From the NCBI GenBank assembly GCA_905187695.1, contig CAJJIY010000015.1, positions 1-32,387 of the forward strand: a DNA stretch of 32,387 nucleotides. Reading direction: 5' to 3'. A program made the translations under genes and the position numbers. The notes beneath the pieces are model-generated. The model had not been told where the DNA came from. It was given only the letters and a program-made list of their open reading frames with translations, and ran no database searches. Every line of letters begins with the position of its first letter. The first letter of the stretch is position 1. Positions 16,432-24,997 of this stretch are shown piece after piece. The DNA is from an uncultured Eubacteriales bacterium (lineage in GTDB: Bacteria; Bacillota; Clostridia; Oscillospirales; CAG-272).

Positions 16432-16953
16432 TTAATTTTCCTTTTTTTCCGCCCAAAAATGCCGGATGGCGTCCGAAAAAGCCGAAACCTGCTCCGGTAA
16501 AAGCGTGGGCAGTACCTCATCCGGATCCTCGCTTTCCAGAATCTGTTGCCGCAGATGCCGCACAAACTGCCTTCTCAGAAATCCTTTTTGTGCATCCGGA
16601 TCCAGTTCTCCGCCGAAATAGCCCGTAACGACGGCGCTCTCCACCATTTGCGCCGGGAAAAGCCGGGCAAGACGGTCTTCAAACAGATCCCCGTACCCGC
16701 CGCACAAAAAAAGCGCATGCGGCATAGCCGTGATCTGCCCGCCGGAACGGGCAAGAAAGCGGCGCAACCGTCCGGTCAGTCTGCCCATATAGACCGGCCC
16801 GCCCACCACCGCAAAATCAAAATCGGCAGGGTTCGGCATTTCTTTCCGGAGATCAAACAGCGCGGCGCTCTCCGCAGGCAACAGCGAGCCAAGCAATTCG
16901 GCCATTTTGCGCGTGCCCCCGGCCGGGCTCTCGTAAGCGATGAAAATTTTCAT
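16432..16953 (-). CDS. flavodoxin-like protein
   Basis: A 173-residue flavodoxin-fold protein that probably binds FMN and transfers electrons or reduces quinones. The N-terminus MKIFIAYESPAGGTRKMAELL has the first beta strand and a phosphate-loop-like turn with the pattern SPAGGTRKMA, and the segment FDFAVVGGPVYMGRLTGRLRRFL matches the next strand and flavin-contacting loop. It resembles the flavodoxin-domain/HemG-like group. The phosphate loop is not the classical TxTGxT, so flavin binding is likely but unproven. The start at 16953 follows GGAGG. A weak TATACT (16989-16994, minus) lies upstream without a good -35. Divergent from ligA, with 145 bp between starts. Confidence 0.8.
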   Translation of the reverse strand: MKIFIAYESPAGGTRKMAELLGSLLPAESAALFDLRKEMPNPADFDFAVVGGPVYMGRLTGRLRRFLARSGGQITAMPHALFLCGGYGDLFEDRLARLFPAQMVESAVVTGYFGGELDPDAQKGFLRRQFVRHLRQQILESEDPDEVLPTLLPEQVSAFSDAIRHFWAEKKEN

Positions 16954-17040
16954 GCGGACTTTCCTCCGTTTCGCGGAATACTGAGGACAGTATACCATAT
17001 CCGGCCCGAAAAAAAAAGAGAAAAACAAAATTCTTTCAGA

Positions 17041-17069
17041 TTGACAAAAAGATAAAACGGAAGTATAAT
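17041..17069 (+). promoter_or_regulatory. consensus sigma-A promoter of the ligA operon
   Basis: TTGACA (17041-17046), 17-bp spacer, TATAAT (17064-17069): a perfect match at both hexamers with optimal spacing. The leader is about 22 nt and carries AGAAGGAG before the ligA start. Confidence 0.93.
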
Positions 17070-17098
17070 AAAGATATGTTATGAGAAGGAGCGGAACC

Positions 17099-19105
17099 AT
17101 GACCCAGACCGAAGAAAAGATCAGAAAACTGCGCGCGCAGATCGCCTATCACGCACGGCGTTATTATGTGGATGACGCGCCCGAAATTTCGGATTTTGAA
17201 TATGACCGGATGTATGCCGAACTGCTTTCTCTGGAGGCCGCGCACCCGGAATTTTTTGACCCCGCCTCCCCCACCCAGCGCGTGGGCGGCGCGGCGCTGG
17301 AAAAATTCAAAAAGGTGACGCACGGCGTACCGCTCAATTCCCTTTCGGACGTCTTTTCTTTTGACGAGCTGTCGGAATTTCTTTCGCGGATGTCGGAAGC
17401 GCTCCCCCATCCGGTCTATTCGGTGGAACCCAAAATCGACGGGCTTTCGGTTGCGCTCCGCTACGAAAACGGCGTGCTGGTCTCCGGCGCGACGCGCGGG
17501 GACGGGTTTGTGGGAGAGGATGTGACCGAAAATGTCAAAACCATCCTCACCGTTCCGCTGAAGCTGGCCGAGCCGCTTTCTCTGACGGTACGCGGAGAGG
17601 TCTATATGCCGCGCGCCGCTTTCCGGCTCTTGAATGAAAAACGGGAGGAAGCGGGTCTTTCCCTTTTCGCCAATCCCCGGAATGCGGCGGCCGGCTCGCT
17701 CCGTCAGCTGGATTCCAGACTGACCGCCAAACGGCGGCTGGATATCTTTGTGTTCAATTTTCAGGAAGGCACGCTCTACGCCGACGGACACGCGCCGTCC
17801 TCTCACAGCGAAACGCTGGACCGGCTGGAGACGTTGGGTTTTCATGTCCTTTCCGACCGACTGCTGACCGACAAAAAGGAAGAGGTCTTCGCGCACATCC
17901 GGGCTCTTGGCGAAAAACGGGACGCGCTCTCTTTTGATATTGACGGCGTGGTGATCAAAATCGACAGCCTTGCCGACCGGAAAACGCTGGGCGAGGGCAC
18001 AAACACCCCGCGCTGGGCCGTGGCCTATAAATTCCCGCCCGAACAGAAAAAAACCAAACTGCTGGATATTGAGATTGCGGTGGGCCGCACCGGTGTCCTG
18101 ACCCCGACCGCCCTGCTCTCCCCGGTGCGACTGGCGGGCACAACAGTCTCCCGCGCCACGCTCCACAACGAAGATTTCATTAAAGAACGCGGCATTCTCA
18201 TCGGCGACACCGTGACGGTGCAAAAAGCCGGCGACATCATTCCGGAGGTGGTCTGCGCCCACCCCGAACTGCGGGACGGGAGCGAGCGCCCCTTCCGAAT
18301 GCCGGAAAAATGCCCTTCCTGCGGCGAAGCAGTAATGCGAGACGAGGACGAAGGCGCGGCCGTGCGATGCACCAACAGCGCCTGCCCCGCCCAACTTTCG
18401 CGCGGGATCGAACATTTTGCCTCCAAGGACGCCATGAACATTGAGGGACTGGGACCGCAACTGGTGGAACTGCTCCTGCGGGAAGGGCTCATTCACGACG
18501 CAGCCGACCTATATACGCTCACGGCCGAGGTTCTTTCCCCGCTGGAACGGATGGGCGAAAAATCGGCCGCCAATCTGGTGGCCGCCATTGGCCGCTCCAA
18601 AGAAGCGGGGCTGGAACGCCTGATTTACGCACTGGGCATCCGTAGTATCGGGCAGGTGGCCGCCGCCTCGCTGGCCGCCCGTTTTGGAAATCTGGAAGCG
18701 CTCTTTTCGGCCACAGCCGAGGAACTGCTGGCCATTGACGATTTCGGGCAGATCACGACAGACTATGTTCTCAACTATTTTTCACACCCGCAGAACATTG
18801 AACTGTGCCGCCGGCTCATGGCGGCCGGCGTCCGGACCGAGGCTTCCTTTGTCCCCACAAACGGCAACCTCTCCGGGCTCACCTTTGTTCTGACCGGGAC
18901 GCTTGACGATATGACGCGGGACGAAGCGGAGGCTATGATCAAATCCGCGGGCGGAAAGGTGACCGGCTCGGTTTCCAAAAAGACCTCTTATGTAGTGGCT
19001 GGCACGCAGGCCGGTTCCAAACTGACCAAAGCGCAATCGCTGGGAGTCCCTGTCATCGGAAAAGAGCAACTGCTTTCTATGCTTTCCGGAAAGGAGCCGA
19101 CATGA
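17099..19105 (+). CDS. ligA: NAD+-dependent DNA ligase
   Basis: A 668-residue replicative DNA ligase that seals nicks, joining Okazaki fragments and completing repair, using NAD+. Domain order: Ia (HARRYYVDDAPEISDFEYDRMY, NMN binding), adenylation domain with KIDG at 112-115 (K112 is the adenylated lysine), OB fold (VGRTGVLTPTALLSPVRLAGTTVSRATLHNED), four-cysteine zinc finger (C405, C408, C424, C429), helix-hairpin-helix repeats (about 440-580), and C-terminal BRCT (about 588-668). The start at 17099 is preferred over an ATG six codons upstream because AGAAGGAG lies in between at normal spacing. The TGA overlaps the ABC-F ATG by 4 bp (ATGA). Almost certainly essential. Confidence 0.97.
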   Translation: MTQTEEKIRKLRAQIAYHARRYYVDDAPEISDFEYDRMYAELLSLEAAHPEFFDPASPTQRVGGAALEKFKKVTHGVPLNSLSDVFSFDELSEFLSRMSEALPHPVYSVEPKIDGLSVALRYENGVLVSGATRGDGFVGEDVTENVKTILTVPLKLAEPLSLTVRGEVYMPRAAFRLLNEKREEAGLSLFANPRNAAAGSLRQLDSRLTAKRRLDIFVFNFQEGTLYADGHAPSSHSETLDRLETLGFHVLSDRLLTDKKEEVFAHIRALGEKRDALSFDIDGVVIKIDSLADRKTLGEGTNTPRWAVAYKFPPEQKKTKLLDIEIAVGRTGVLTPTALLSPVRLAGTTVSRATLHNEDFIKERGILIGDTVTVQKAGDIIPEVVCAHPELRDGSERPFRMPEKCPSCGEAVMRDEDEGAAVRCTNSACPAQLSRGIEHFASKDAMNIEGLGPQLVELLLREGLIHDAADLYTLTAEVLSPLERMGEKSAANLVAAIGRSKEAGLERLIYALGIRSIGQVAAASLAARFGNLEALFSATAEELLAIDDFGQITTDYVLNYFSHPQNIELCRRLMAAGVRTEASFVPTNGNLSGLTFVLTGTLDDMTRDEAEAMIKSAGGKVTGSVSKKTSYVVAGTQAGSKLTKAQSLGVPVIGKEQLLSMLSGKEPT

Positions 19106-21027
19106 CCGTCCTTAGCGTCAGCGATGTGTCGCTGTCCTTTGGTGTGCGCGAAATCCTCTCGCACATTTCCTTTTCCTTAAACGAAAATGACAAGCTGGGC
19201 ATTGTCGGCGTCAACGGATGCGGAAAATCCACGCTTTTCAAGGTCATCACCGGCGAACTGACCCCGGACGAGGGGAAAGTGTTCATTTCCGGCGGAAAAT
19301 CCGTGGGGATCCTCCGGCAGGACGAAGCCTTTGAAATGGACAAAAATGGCGGGGACAGCGCGCTCTCGCAGATGATTGCCGCCTTTCCGGAATTACTTGC
19401 GGCCGAGGATGAACTCAAAGAGATTGAAGCGCGTCTGCACGAAGCCGAGAATGACCCTTCGCTGGCCACGCTGTATGACGAGAAGCGGATCGCTTTTGAG
19501 CGGGCGGGAGGGCTGGAATTCCGCTCCCGCGCGGCCGGGATTCTTCTGCGGATGGGCTTTGACGAGGTTTCGATGCGCGGACCGCTGGCCGCTCTCTCGG
19601 GCGGTCAGCGCACGCGGCTGTCGCTTTCGCGTCAGTTGGCGCGGGAACCGGACATTCTGCTTCTGGACGAGCCGACCAACCACCTGGACATGGAGACCAT
19701 GACCTTCCTTGAAAATTTCCTCATCCAATACCGGAAATGCGTGTTGGTCATCTCGCACGACCGCTATTTTCTCGACCGTGTGACCGGCAAAACGCTGGTG
19801 CTCCAGTATGCCCACGCCACGCTTTATAACGGAGGCTATACTGCCAGCGCCGAAAAGCGCCGGACAGACCGCGAAATTGCCGAGCGGCACTATCGCAATC
19901 AGCAAAAAGAGATCGCGCGGCAGGAGGCCTATATTGCCCAACAGCGCGCTTTTAACCGGGAACGCAACATCATTGCGGCCGAATCTCGTTTAAAACTCCT
20001 GGCCAAAATGGAGAAATTTGAAAAACCGAAGGACGATCCGCGCGGCATCCGTCTCTCCTTCAAAGAGGCCGGCGCCAGCGGCAACGAGGTGCTTTCGGTG
20101 CGCCATCTCTCCATGTCTTTCCCGGGGAGAACGCTGTTTTCGGACATCAGTTTTCTCATCAAAAAGGGCGAACGGGTGTTGCTTTTGGGGCAGAACGGGT
20201 GCGGGAAATCCACCCTGTTAAAACTGATCCTCGGGAAGATCACGCCCAGCGGCGGACGGGTGGAAATGGGCTACCATGTGGAAATCGGCTACTACGACCA
20301 GGAAAACCAGAACCTTACCCCGGAGAACACGGTCCTGGAGGAGCTCTGGAGTGCCTATCCGCAACTTTCCGAGACCGAAATCCGCACCACACTCTCGCGG
20401 TTTTGTTTTACCGGAGAGGATGTTTTCCGCACCGTTTCGGTCCTTTCGGGCGGCGAACGCGCCAGACTCACGCTCTCCAAACTCATTCTTTCCCATGTGA
20501 ACTTTTTGGTACTGGACGAACCGACCAACCACCTGGACATTGACTCCCGAGAGGCACTGGAAGAAGCGCTCCTGGCCTTTGACGGGACGGTACTGGCCGT
20601 TTCGCACGACCGCTATTTTATCGAGAAACTGGCCACACGGGTGCTTTACATCGCCAGAAACGCACCGGACGGCGATCTTCTGGACGACCGGATCTCCAAA
20701 CCCGGCGAGGCCTATACCGAATTTATGGCCTTTAAAGAAAAACGGATGGCCGGCACCGGCAGTTCAAAGGAAACCGCACCGCCGCCCAGCGAAAACAAGG
20801 CGCAGTATCTGGCGCGCAAGGAAAGCAAGGCGGATGAACGGCGCGAAAAGGCCAAAGTGCAACGCCTTAAAAACGAGGCCGAGGCCATTGAAAAAGAACT
20901 GGATGAAATCGGAACGGCGCTCTTCGGAGAGGCGGCCACCGACTATAAAAAAGCGGCCGAACTGGACAGCCGGAAATCGGCGCTGGAAGAACGGTTGCTT
21001 GAAATTTACGAACAGATTGGCGTATAA
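19102..21027 (+). CDS. ABC-F family ATPase (Uup/YdiF-like)
   Basis: A 641-residue soluble protein with two ABC ATPase domains and no membrane segment, the ABC-F layout. Walker A motifs are GVNGCGKST (36-44) and GQNGCGKST (363-371); signatures are LSGGQRTRLSLSR and LSGGERARLTLSK; both Walker B regions read LDEPTNHLD. The linker between the domains (ERHYRNQQKEIARQEAYIAQ and following) is a charged helical PtIM-type arm. The C-terminus is a coiled coil (about 575-641, rich in Lys, Glu and Ala), as in Uup/YdiF types. ABC-F proteins act on ribosomes, as translation factors or antibiotic-resistance proteins; the Uup class also binds DNA. A housekeeping member is more likely than a resistance factor. 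Translationally coupled to ligA. Confidence 0.93.
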   Translation: MTVLSVSDVSLSFGVREILSHISFSLNENDKLGIVGVNGCGKSTLFKVITGELTPDEGKVFISGGKSVGILRQDEAFEMDKNGGDSALSQMIAAFPELLAAEDELKEIEARLHEAENDPSLATLYDEKRIAFERAGGLEFRSRAAGILLRMGFDEVSMRGPLAALSGGQRTRLSLSRQLAREPDILLLDEPTNHLDMETMTFLENFLIQYRKCVLVISHDRYFLDRVTGKTLVLQYAHATLYNGGYTASAEKRRTDREIAERHYRNQQKEIARQEAYIAQQRAFNRERNIIAAESRLKLLAKMEKFEKPKDDPRGIRLSFKEAGASGNEVLSVRHLSMSFPGRTLFSDISFLIKKGERVLLLGQNGCGKSTLLKLILGKITPSGGRVEMGYHVEIGYYDQENQNLTPENTVLEELWSAYPQLSETEIRTTLSRFCFTGEDVFRTVSVLSGGERARLTLSKLILSHVNFLVLDEPTNHLDIDSREALEEALLAFDGTVLAVSHDRYFIEKLATRVLYIARNAPDGDLLDDRISKPGEAYTEFMAFKEKRMAGTGSSKETAPPPSENKAQYLARKESKADERREKAKVQRLKNEAEAIEKELDEIGTALFGEAATDYKKAAELDSRKSALEERLLEIYEQIGV

Positions 21028-21045
21028 CCGCCCGAAAGGAGTCTT

Positions 21046-21903
21046 ATGTCCGCATTTTTGAAGGATTTTGCCGATTTTGTGAGAGAAAAGGACTACGCCG
21101 TGTTCCGCGTGGCCGAAATGCAGGGGGAACACGAGCCCGAAACGGTGGAAATACGGCCCGGCGCGCCCTGCCAGAATATTTATTCGGTCTCCAAAGCATT
21201 TGCCGTAACCGCCGTGGGGGTGCTTTTTGACCGGGGAATGCTCTCGCCGGATGATCGCGTAACAAACCTCCTGCACGAATATCTTCTGCCGGATATGGAT
21301 CCCCATTGGTCCGAAATGACGCTGGACATGGTGCTCCGGCACCACTGCGGCATGAAGCCGAACGAACTGGATATTGATGTGTTCGGTTATCACGGTTTTG
21401 GCACGGACGATTTTCTTTCCTACCTCTTTTCTCGGAAGCTGGCCGGCCATCCGGCCGAACATCCGGCTTATACCGACGCCGCCTATTACCTGGTCTCCCG
21501 GATCATCAGTGCCGTAACGGGTGAGAAAATGGACGATTTTCTCCGCCGCGAGGTGCTGGATCCGCTGGGATGCGGCGAGGTGGCCTTCAGCAAATGCCCC
21601 AAGGGTTATCCGATGGGGGCGACCGGAATGTATATGAGCGCGGCGGATATGACGCGCCTTGGAAAACTTTATCTTGACGGCGGCCGCTTCCGCGGAAAAC
21701 CGATCCTCAGCCGGGCATTTGTCGATCGCGCGCTGACAGCGCCCTATGAGCTTTCTCCGCACGGGGACGGCTACGGCAAGGGCGGCATGAACGGGCAGAT
21801 GCTTCTTTGCCTGCCGAAGCAGAACCGCGCCGTGGCCTTCAGCGCTTATATGGGAAGCGGCAGCCGGGAAATGATTGATTTCTGCCTTTCTTACAAAGCA
21901 TAA
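21046..21903 (+). CDS. serine hydrolase of the beta-lactamase/PBP (class C-like) family
   Basis: A 285-residue serine hydrolase with the penicillin-recognising fold. The nucleophile motif is SVSK (S47, K50) in NIYSVSKAFAVTAVGVLFDRG; the second motif is the YTDAAYYLVSRI segment around residue 143 in place of the usual YxN; the third is KGG (about 245) in GYGKGGMNGQM. There is no signal peptide, so it probably acts in the cytoplasm as an esterase or peptidase rather than as a secreted beta-lactamase. The start follows AAAGGAG and lies 18 nt past the ABC-F stop, so it is the last gene of the ligA operon. Substrate unknown. Confidence 0.87.
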   Translation: MSAFLKDFADFVREKDYAVFRVAEMQGEHEPETVEIRPGAPCQNIYSVSKAFAVTAVGVLFDRGMLSPDDRVTNLLHEYLLPDMDPHWSEMTLDMVLRHHCGMKPNELDIDVFGYHGFGTDDFLSYLFSRKLAGHPAEHPAYTDAAYYLVSRIISAVTGEKMDDFLRREVLDPLGCGEVAFSKCPKGYPMGATGMYMSAADMTRLGKLYLDGGRFRGKPILSRAFVDRALTAPYELSPHGDGYGKGGMNGQMLLCLPKQNRAVAFSAYMGSGSREMIDFCLSYKA

Positions 21904-21948
21904 AAAAGCGGCCAAACGGATTTTTAAACCCGTTTGGCCGCTTTTTTT
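21902..21948. terminator. long bidirectional terminator
   Basis: AAAAAAGCGGCCAAACGG (21902-21919) pairs perfectly with 21930-21947, an 18-bp stem with a 10-nt loop. It ends the ligA operon (plus) and the glp operon (minus); it overlaps the final stop codons of both converging operons. Confidence 0.93.
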
Positions 21949-22294
21949 ACAAAATGGTTTTGGTCGTTACCAATTTTGAGCCGAAAAGATCGGGGAGAAG
22001 GACGGTGCCCGCCTTAATCGGGGCATTGACCTCTGTCTTTCGGATCTGCGCCATGGCCTCAAAGATCCGCTCTTTCGGAATAGGATCGGCGGTTTTGACG
22101 CTCACCATGGTATCCTCCCGATTGGCCACCCGGACGGTAGAAGTGACCGTGCGGGTTGGATGGAGCGTTTCATCCAGCGCATATTGATGCCCGCGGGGGC
22201 AGCTGTTCCCCGTAACCGCGAGGTTTTCCCCCTCCCCTTCTACATGAAGGGCGCAACCGCGGGGGCAGATAATACAGATGAGTTCTTTTTTCAT
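21947..22294 (-). CDS. DUF1667 protein, probable Fe-S partner of the glycerol-3-phosphate dehydrogenase module
   Basis: A 115-residue protein with an N-terminal cysteine cluster (C7, C10, C14 in CIICPRGC, then C32 in NSCPRGH) and a C-terminal half with ADPIPKERIFEAMAQI and APIKAGTVLLPDLFGS. This is the DUF1667 pattern, a family found next to GlpA-like and FAD/NAD oxidoreductase genes in anaerobic bacteria. The four cysteines could hold an iron-sulfur cluster, so an electron-transfer role in that complex is likely but unproven. The start at 22294 follows GGAGG and overlaps the upstream stop by 4 bp; a longer frame would run deep into the neighbour. Last gene of the operon. Confidence 0.88.
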   Translation of the reverse strand: MKKELICIICPRGCALHVEGEGENLAVTGNSCPRGHQYALDETLHPTRTVTSTVRVANREDTMVSVKTADPIPKERIFEAMAQIRKTEVNAPIKAGTVLLPDLFGSKLVTTKTIL

Positions 22295-23541
22295 GACAGT
22301 TCCTCCAAAGAGACCGTGACCGGTCCCTTTACACTGTGCCATTTTTCAGCCGGAACCGGAATTTTTTCCATTTCCCCCGGCGCGGCCTTGAGGCGGTTGG
22401 CTGTGGCCAGCACCGTGTCTCCCGCGCTGACCGTATAGCGCACGCGCCCCATCGGTTTAGTGACCCGAAGGAAGAGCGAAATCTCCGCGTCCGTATCGGG
22501 ATGTACCCGTTGCGGCAGGACATAACGCACACCGTTTCCGGGGCAAACGGCCACCGTCCGGCTCTTGTTTTCACCGTGAAGGACAAATTTCGCCGCGCCG
22601 CGGCCGGCAATTTCGGCCTCATCCGAAACAAAATCCACCAGATCGTGTACCTGAAGAACATTTCCGCAGGCAAAGATGCCCGGCACACCGGTCTCCCGGT
22701 TTTCGTTCACGGACGCGCCGTTCGTAATGGGGTCCATGGGGATCCCCGCGCCGCGCGTCAATTCGTTTTCGGGAATCAGCCCCACCGACAAAAGAAGCGT
22801 ATCGCAGGGAATGTAGCGTTCCGTGCCGGGCACGGGCCGGCGTTTTTCGTCAACCGCCGCCACCGTTACGCCGGTCACACGCGCGTCACCGTGAACCGCT
22901 GTCACCGTGTGCGAGAGATAAAGCGGAATGCCGAAATCCTCCAGGCACTGCACGATATTGCGCGTGAGTCCGCCCGAATACGGCATGACCTCACAGACCG
23001 CCTCCACTTTGGCGCCCTCCAGCGTCAGCCGCCTTGCCATGATGAGACCGATGTCGCCGGAACCCAGGATGACCACTTTTTTGCCAACCCGATAGCCCTC
23101 GCAGTTCATCAGTTTCTGTGCCGTACCCGCACTGTACACACCGGCCGGACGGGTGCCGGGAATGGACAGCGCGCCGCGGCTCCGTTCGCGGCAGCCCATC
23201 GCCAGCACCACCGCTCCCGCCTTGATCCTGAGGATTCCTTTTTCGTTCTGCGCCGTGACCACACGGTCGGCCGTGAGCCCGGTCACCGTGGTGTTGCAGA
23301 GCACCTCGATTTTTTCTTTTTCCACCCGTTCACGGTATACATCCGCATATTCCGGGCCGGTCAGTTCCCGCCCCAGTTTATGAAGGCCGAAGCCATTGTG
23401 AATACATTGCCGCAAAATGCCGCCCGGTTCCGGCTCACGATCCAGAACAAGCACATCCCGGACGCCGGCCTCCCGCGCCGCAAGCGCCGCCGCCATACCG
23501 GCCGGTCCGCCGCCGATCACAACTATTTCCCGCGTTGTCAT
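22291..23541 (-). CDS. FAD/NAD(P)-dependent oxidoreductase, partner of the GlpA-like dehydrogenase
   Basis: A 416-residue pyridine-nucleotide-disulfide-type oxidoreductase. It has an N-terminal FAD-binding Rossmann motif (VVIGGGPAGMAAAL, residues 7-20) and a second dinucleotide fold (VVILGSGDIGLIMARRLTLEGAKVEAV, about 155-185). GIFACGNVLQVHDLVDFVSDEAE is the usual FAD-contacting C-terminal segment. No redox-active CxxC pair is seen at the usual site. In Clostridia such proteins are encoded between a GlpA-like dehydrogenase and a DUF1667 protein, probably passing electrons from glycerol-3-phosphate oxidation. It overlaps its upstream neighbour by 4 bp and its downstream neighbour by 4 bp, indicating tight coupling and probably a complex. 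Confidence 0.9.
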   Translation of the reverse strand: MTTREIVVIGGGPAGMAAALAAREAGVRDVLVLDREPEPGGILRQCIHNGFGLHKLGRELTGPEYADVYRERVEKEKIEVLCNTTVTGLTADRVVTAQNEKGILRIKAGAVVLAMGCRERSRGALSIPGTRPAGVYSAGTAQKLMNCEGYRVGKKVVILGSGDIGLIMARRLTLEGAKVEAVCEVMPYSGGLTRNIVQCLEDFGIPLYLSHTVTAVHGDARVTGVTVAAVDEKRRPVPGTERYIPCDTLLLSVGLIPENELTRGAGIPMDPITNGASVNENRETGVPGIFACGNVLQVHDLVDFVSDEAEIAGRGAAKFVLHGENKSRTVAVCPGNGVRYVLPQRVHPDTDAEISLFLRVTKPMGRVRYTVSAGDTVLATANRLKAAPGEMEKIPVPAEKWHSVKGPVTVSLEELS

Positions 23542-24986
23542 GTTGTTTCTTCCTCCCCGATTTTTCCGAACAGTTGATAAGATTCCCCGCCCTTTTTCGT
23601 TACGGCGGCCATCGGCACGCCGGTTTCCTCAGAAAGGATTTTCAGAACGCGCGGCAAACAAAAGCCGCCCTGACAGCGCCCCATACCCGCACGGGTGCGG
23701 CGTTTGATGCCGTCCACATCGACAGCACCCGGATTTTTGCGGATGGCGGCACGGATCTCGCCCTCGCTCACGCTCTCGCAACGGCAGACCATCCGGCCGA
23801 AATCCGGATGCGTCTGAATAAAGGCATTTTTCTCTTCGTCGCTCATCTCTCTGAAAGCGTGCATATTCTCGCGGTAAGGGTTAAAATCCGGATTTCTTTC
23901 CAGTTTCACGCCCATTCCGGCAAGGAGCGAAACGGCATATTCGGCAATGGCCGCCGAAGAGGAAAGACCGGGAGAGTCGATGGCCGCAATGTGCAGAAGC
24001 CCCGGTACTTTGCGGCTCGGCTCAATGATGAAATCGCCGTGCGCCTCGGAAGCGCGCACGCCGCAAAAGGAAGTGATAACCTGCCGGAAATCAACGCCCG
24101 GCACACTCCGGATCGCAAGGCGGCGCACCGTTTCCAGTCCCGCCGCCGTGGTCTCTCTGCTTTCCGGAGTCTCTACCTTCTCGGCGGTCGGGCCGGTCAG
24201 CAGGTTTCCGTCGGCCGTAGGCGTCACCAACACACCCTTGCCGTTTTTGCCCGGCACCGCAAAAATCGTGCGGCCGACCAACGAACCGACCGCCTTGTCT
24301 AAGAGCAGATACTCGCCCGCGCGGGGGATGATCCGGAAAAAGCCGTCTCCGGCCATTTCGGCAATCTGATCCGAAAAGCCGCCCGCGCAGTTGACCAGAT
24401 ACCGACCGCGCACCTGCTCGCCGCCGGTCGAGGTCAGCGTAAAACCATCCGCCTCGCGGCTGATCGTCTGCACTTCAAAATTCCGGAGCAGGGTCACACC
24501 GTTATCCATTGCGTTTCCGACAGCGGCAATGGTCAGCTGATAAGGACAGATGATCCCGGCTCCGGGCACATTCAAAACAGCCGTCACTTCCGGGGACAGC
24601 GCCGGTTCCAATGCCCGCGCTTCCGCCCCCGTAAGGATGGAAAGGCCACCGATGCCGTTTTGTTCGCCCCGCGACAAAAGCGCACGAAGCGTTTCTTCTT
24701 CCTCTTTCCCGAAAGCGCAGACAAAAGACCCGCACCGCCGATGGGGCACGCCCAGTTCCTTGGCCGCTCGGAAAAGTTTTTCCACGCCGGCCGCATTTGT
24801 TTTTGCTTTCAGCGTGCCGGGTTGAGGATCATATCCGCCGTGCACGATGCCGCTGTTGGCCTTGCTGGCCCCGCAGGCCACATCGCTCTCCTTTTCAAGG
24901 AGGCAGACCGAAAGCCGGTAACGCGAAAGTTCCCTTGCCAACATTCCGCCGATGACACCGGCGCCAACAATCAAAATATCCACCAT
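23538..24986 (-). CDS. FAD-dependent glycerol-3-phosphate dehydrogenase-like oxidoreductase (GlpA type)
   Basis: A 482-residue DAO-family flavoprotein. GAGVIGGMLARELSRY (G8, G10, G13) is the FAD-binding Rossmann motif, followed by SKANSGIVHGGYD. The C-terminus carries a BFD-like [2Fe-2S] domain with MVCRCESV (C401, C403) and GRCQGGFC (C438, C443), as in GlpA-type enzymes. It would oxidise glycerol-3-phosphate to dihydroxyacetone phosphate. The GlpP gene just upstream supports this substrate, but L-2-hydroxyglutarate-oxidase-like relatives share the fold. The start at 24986 is chosen because GAGG lies 9 nt upstream; a TTG at 25001 would add only five residues. It starts 11 nt after glpP and overlaps the next gene by 4 bp. 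Confidence 0.9.
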   Translation of the reverse strand: MVDILIVGAGVIGGMLARELSRYRLSVCLLEKESDVACGASKANSGIVHGGYDPQPGTLKAKTNAAGVEKLFRAAKELGVPHRRCGSFVCAFGKEEEETLRALLSRGEQNGIGGLSILTGAEARALEPALSPEVTAVLNVPGAGIICPYQLTIAAVGNAMDNGVTLLRNFEVQTISREADGFTLTSTGGEQVRGRYLVNCAGGFSDQIAEMAGDGFFRIIPRAGEYLLLDKAVGSLVGRTIFAVPGKNGKGVLVTPTADGNLLTGPTAEKVETPESRETTAAGLETVRRLAIRSVPGVDFRQVITSFCGVRASEAHGDFIIEPSRKVPGLLHIAAIDSPGLSSSAAIAEYAVSLLAGMGVKLERNPDFNPYRENMHAFREMSDEEKNAFIQTHPDFGRMVCRCESVSEGEIRAAIRKNPGAVDVDGIKRRTRAGMGRCQGGFCLPRVLKILSEETGVPMAAVTKKGGESYQLFGKIGEEETT

Positions 24987-24997
24987 GTTCCTGTTCC

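Noticed and set aside
16989..16994. TATACT on the minus strand upstream of the flavodoxin-like gene
   Set aside because: A plausible -10 box, but the 17-bp upstream position holds only a T-tract with no real -35, so it is not listed as a promoter.
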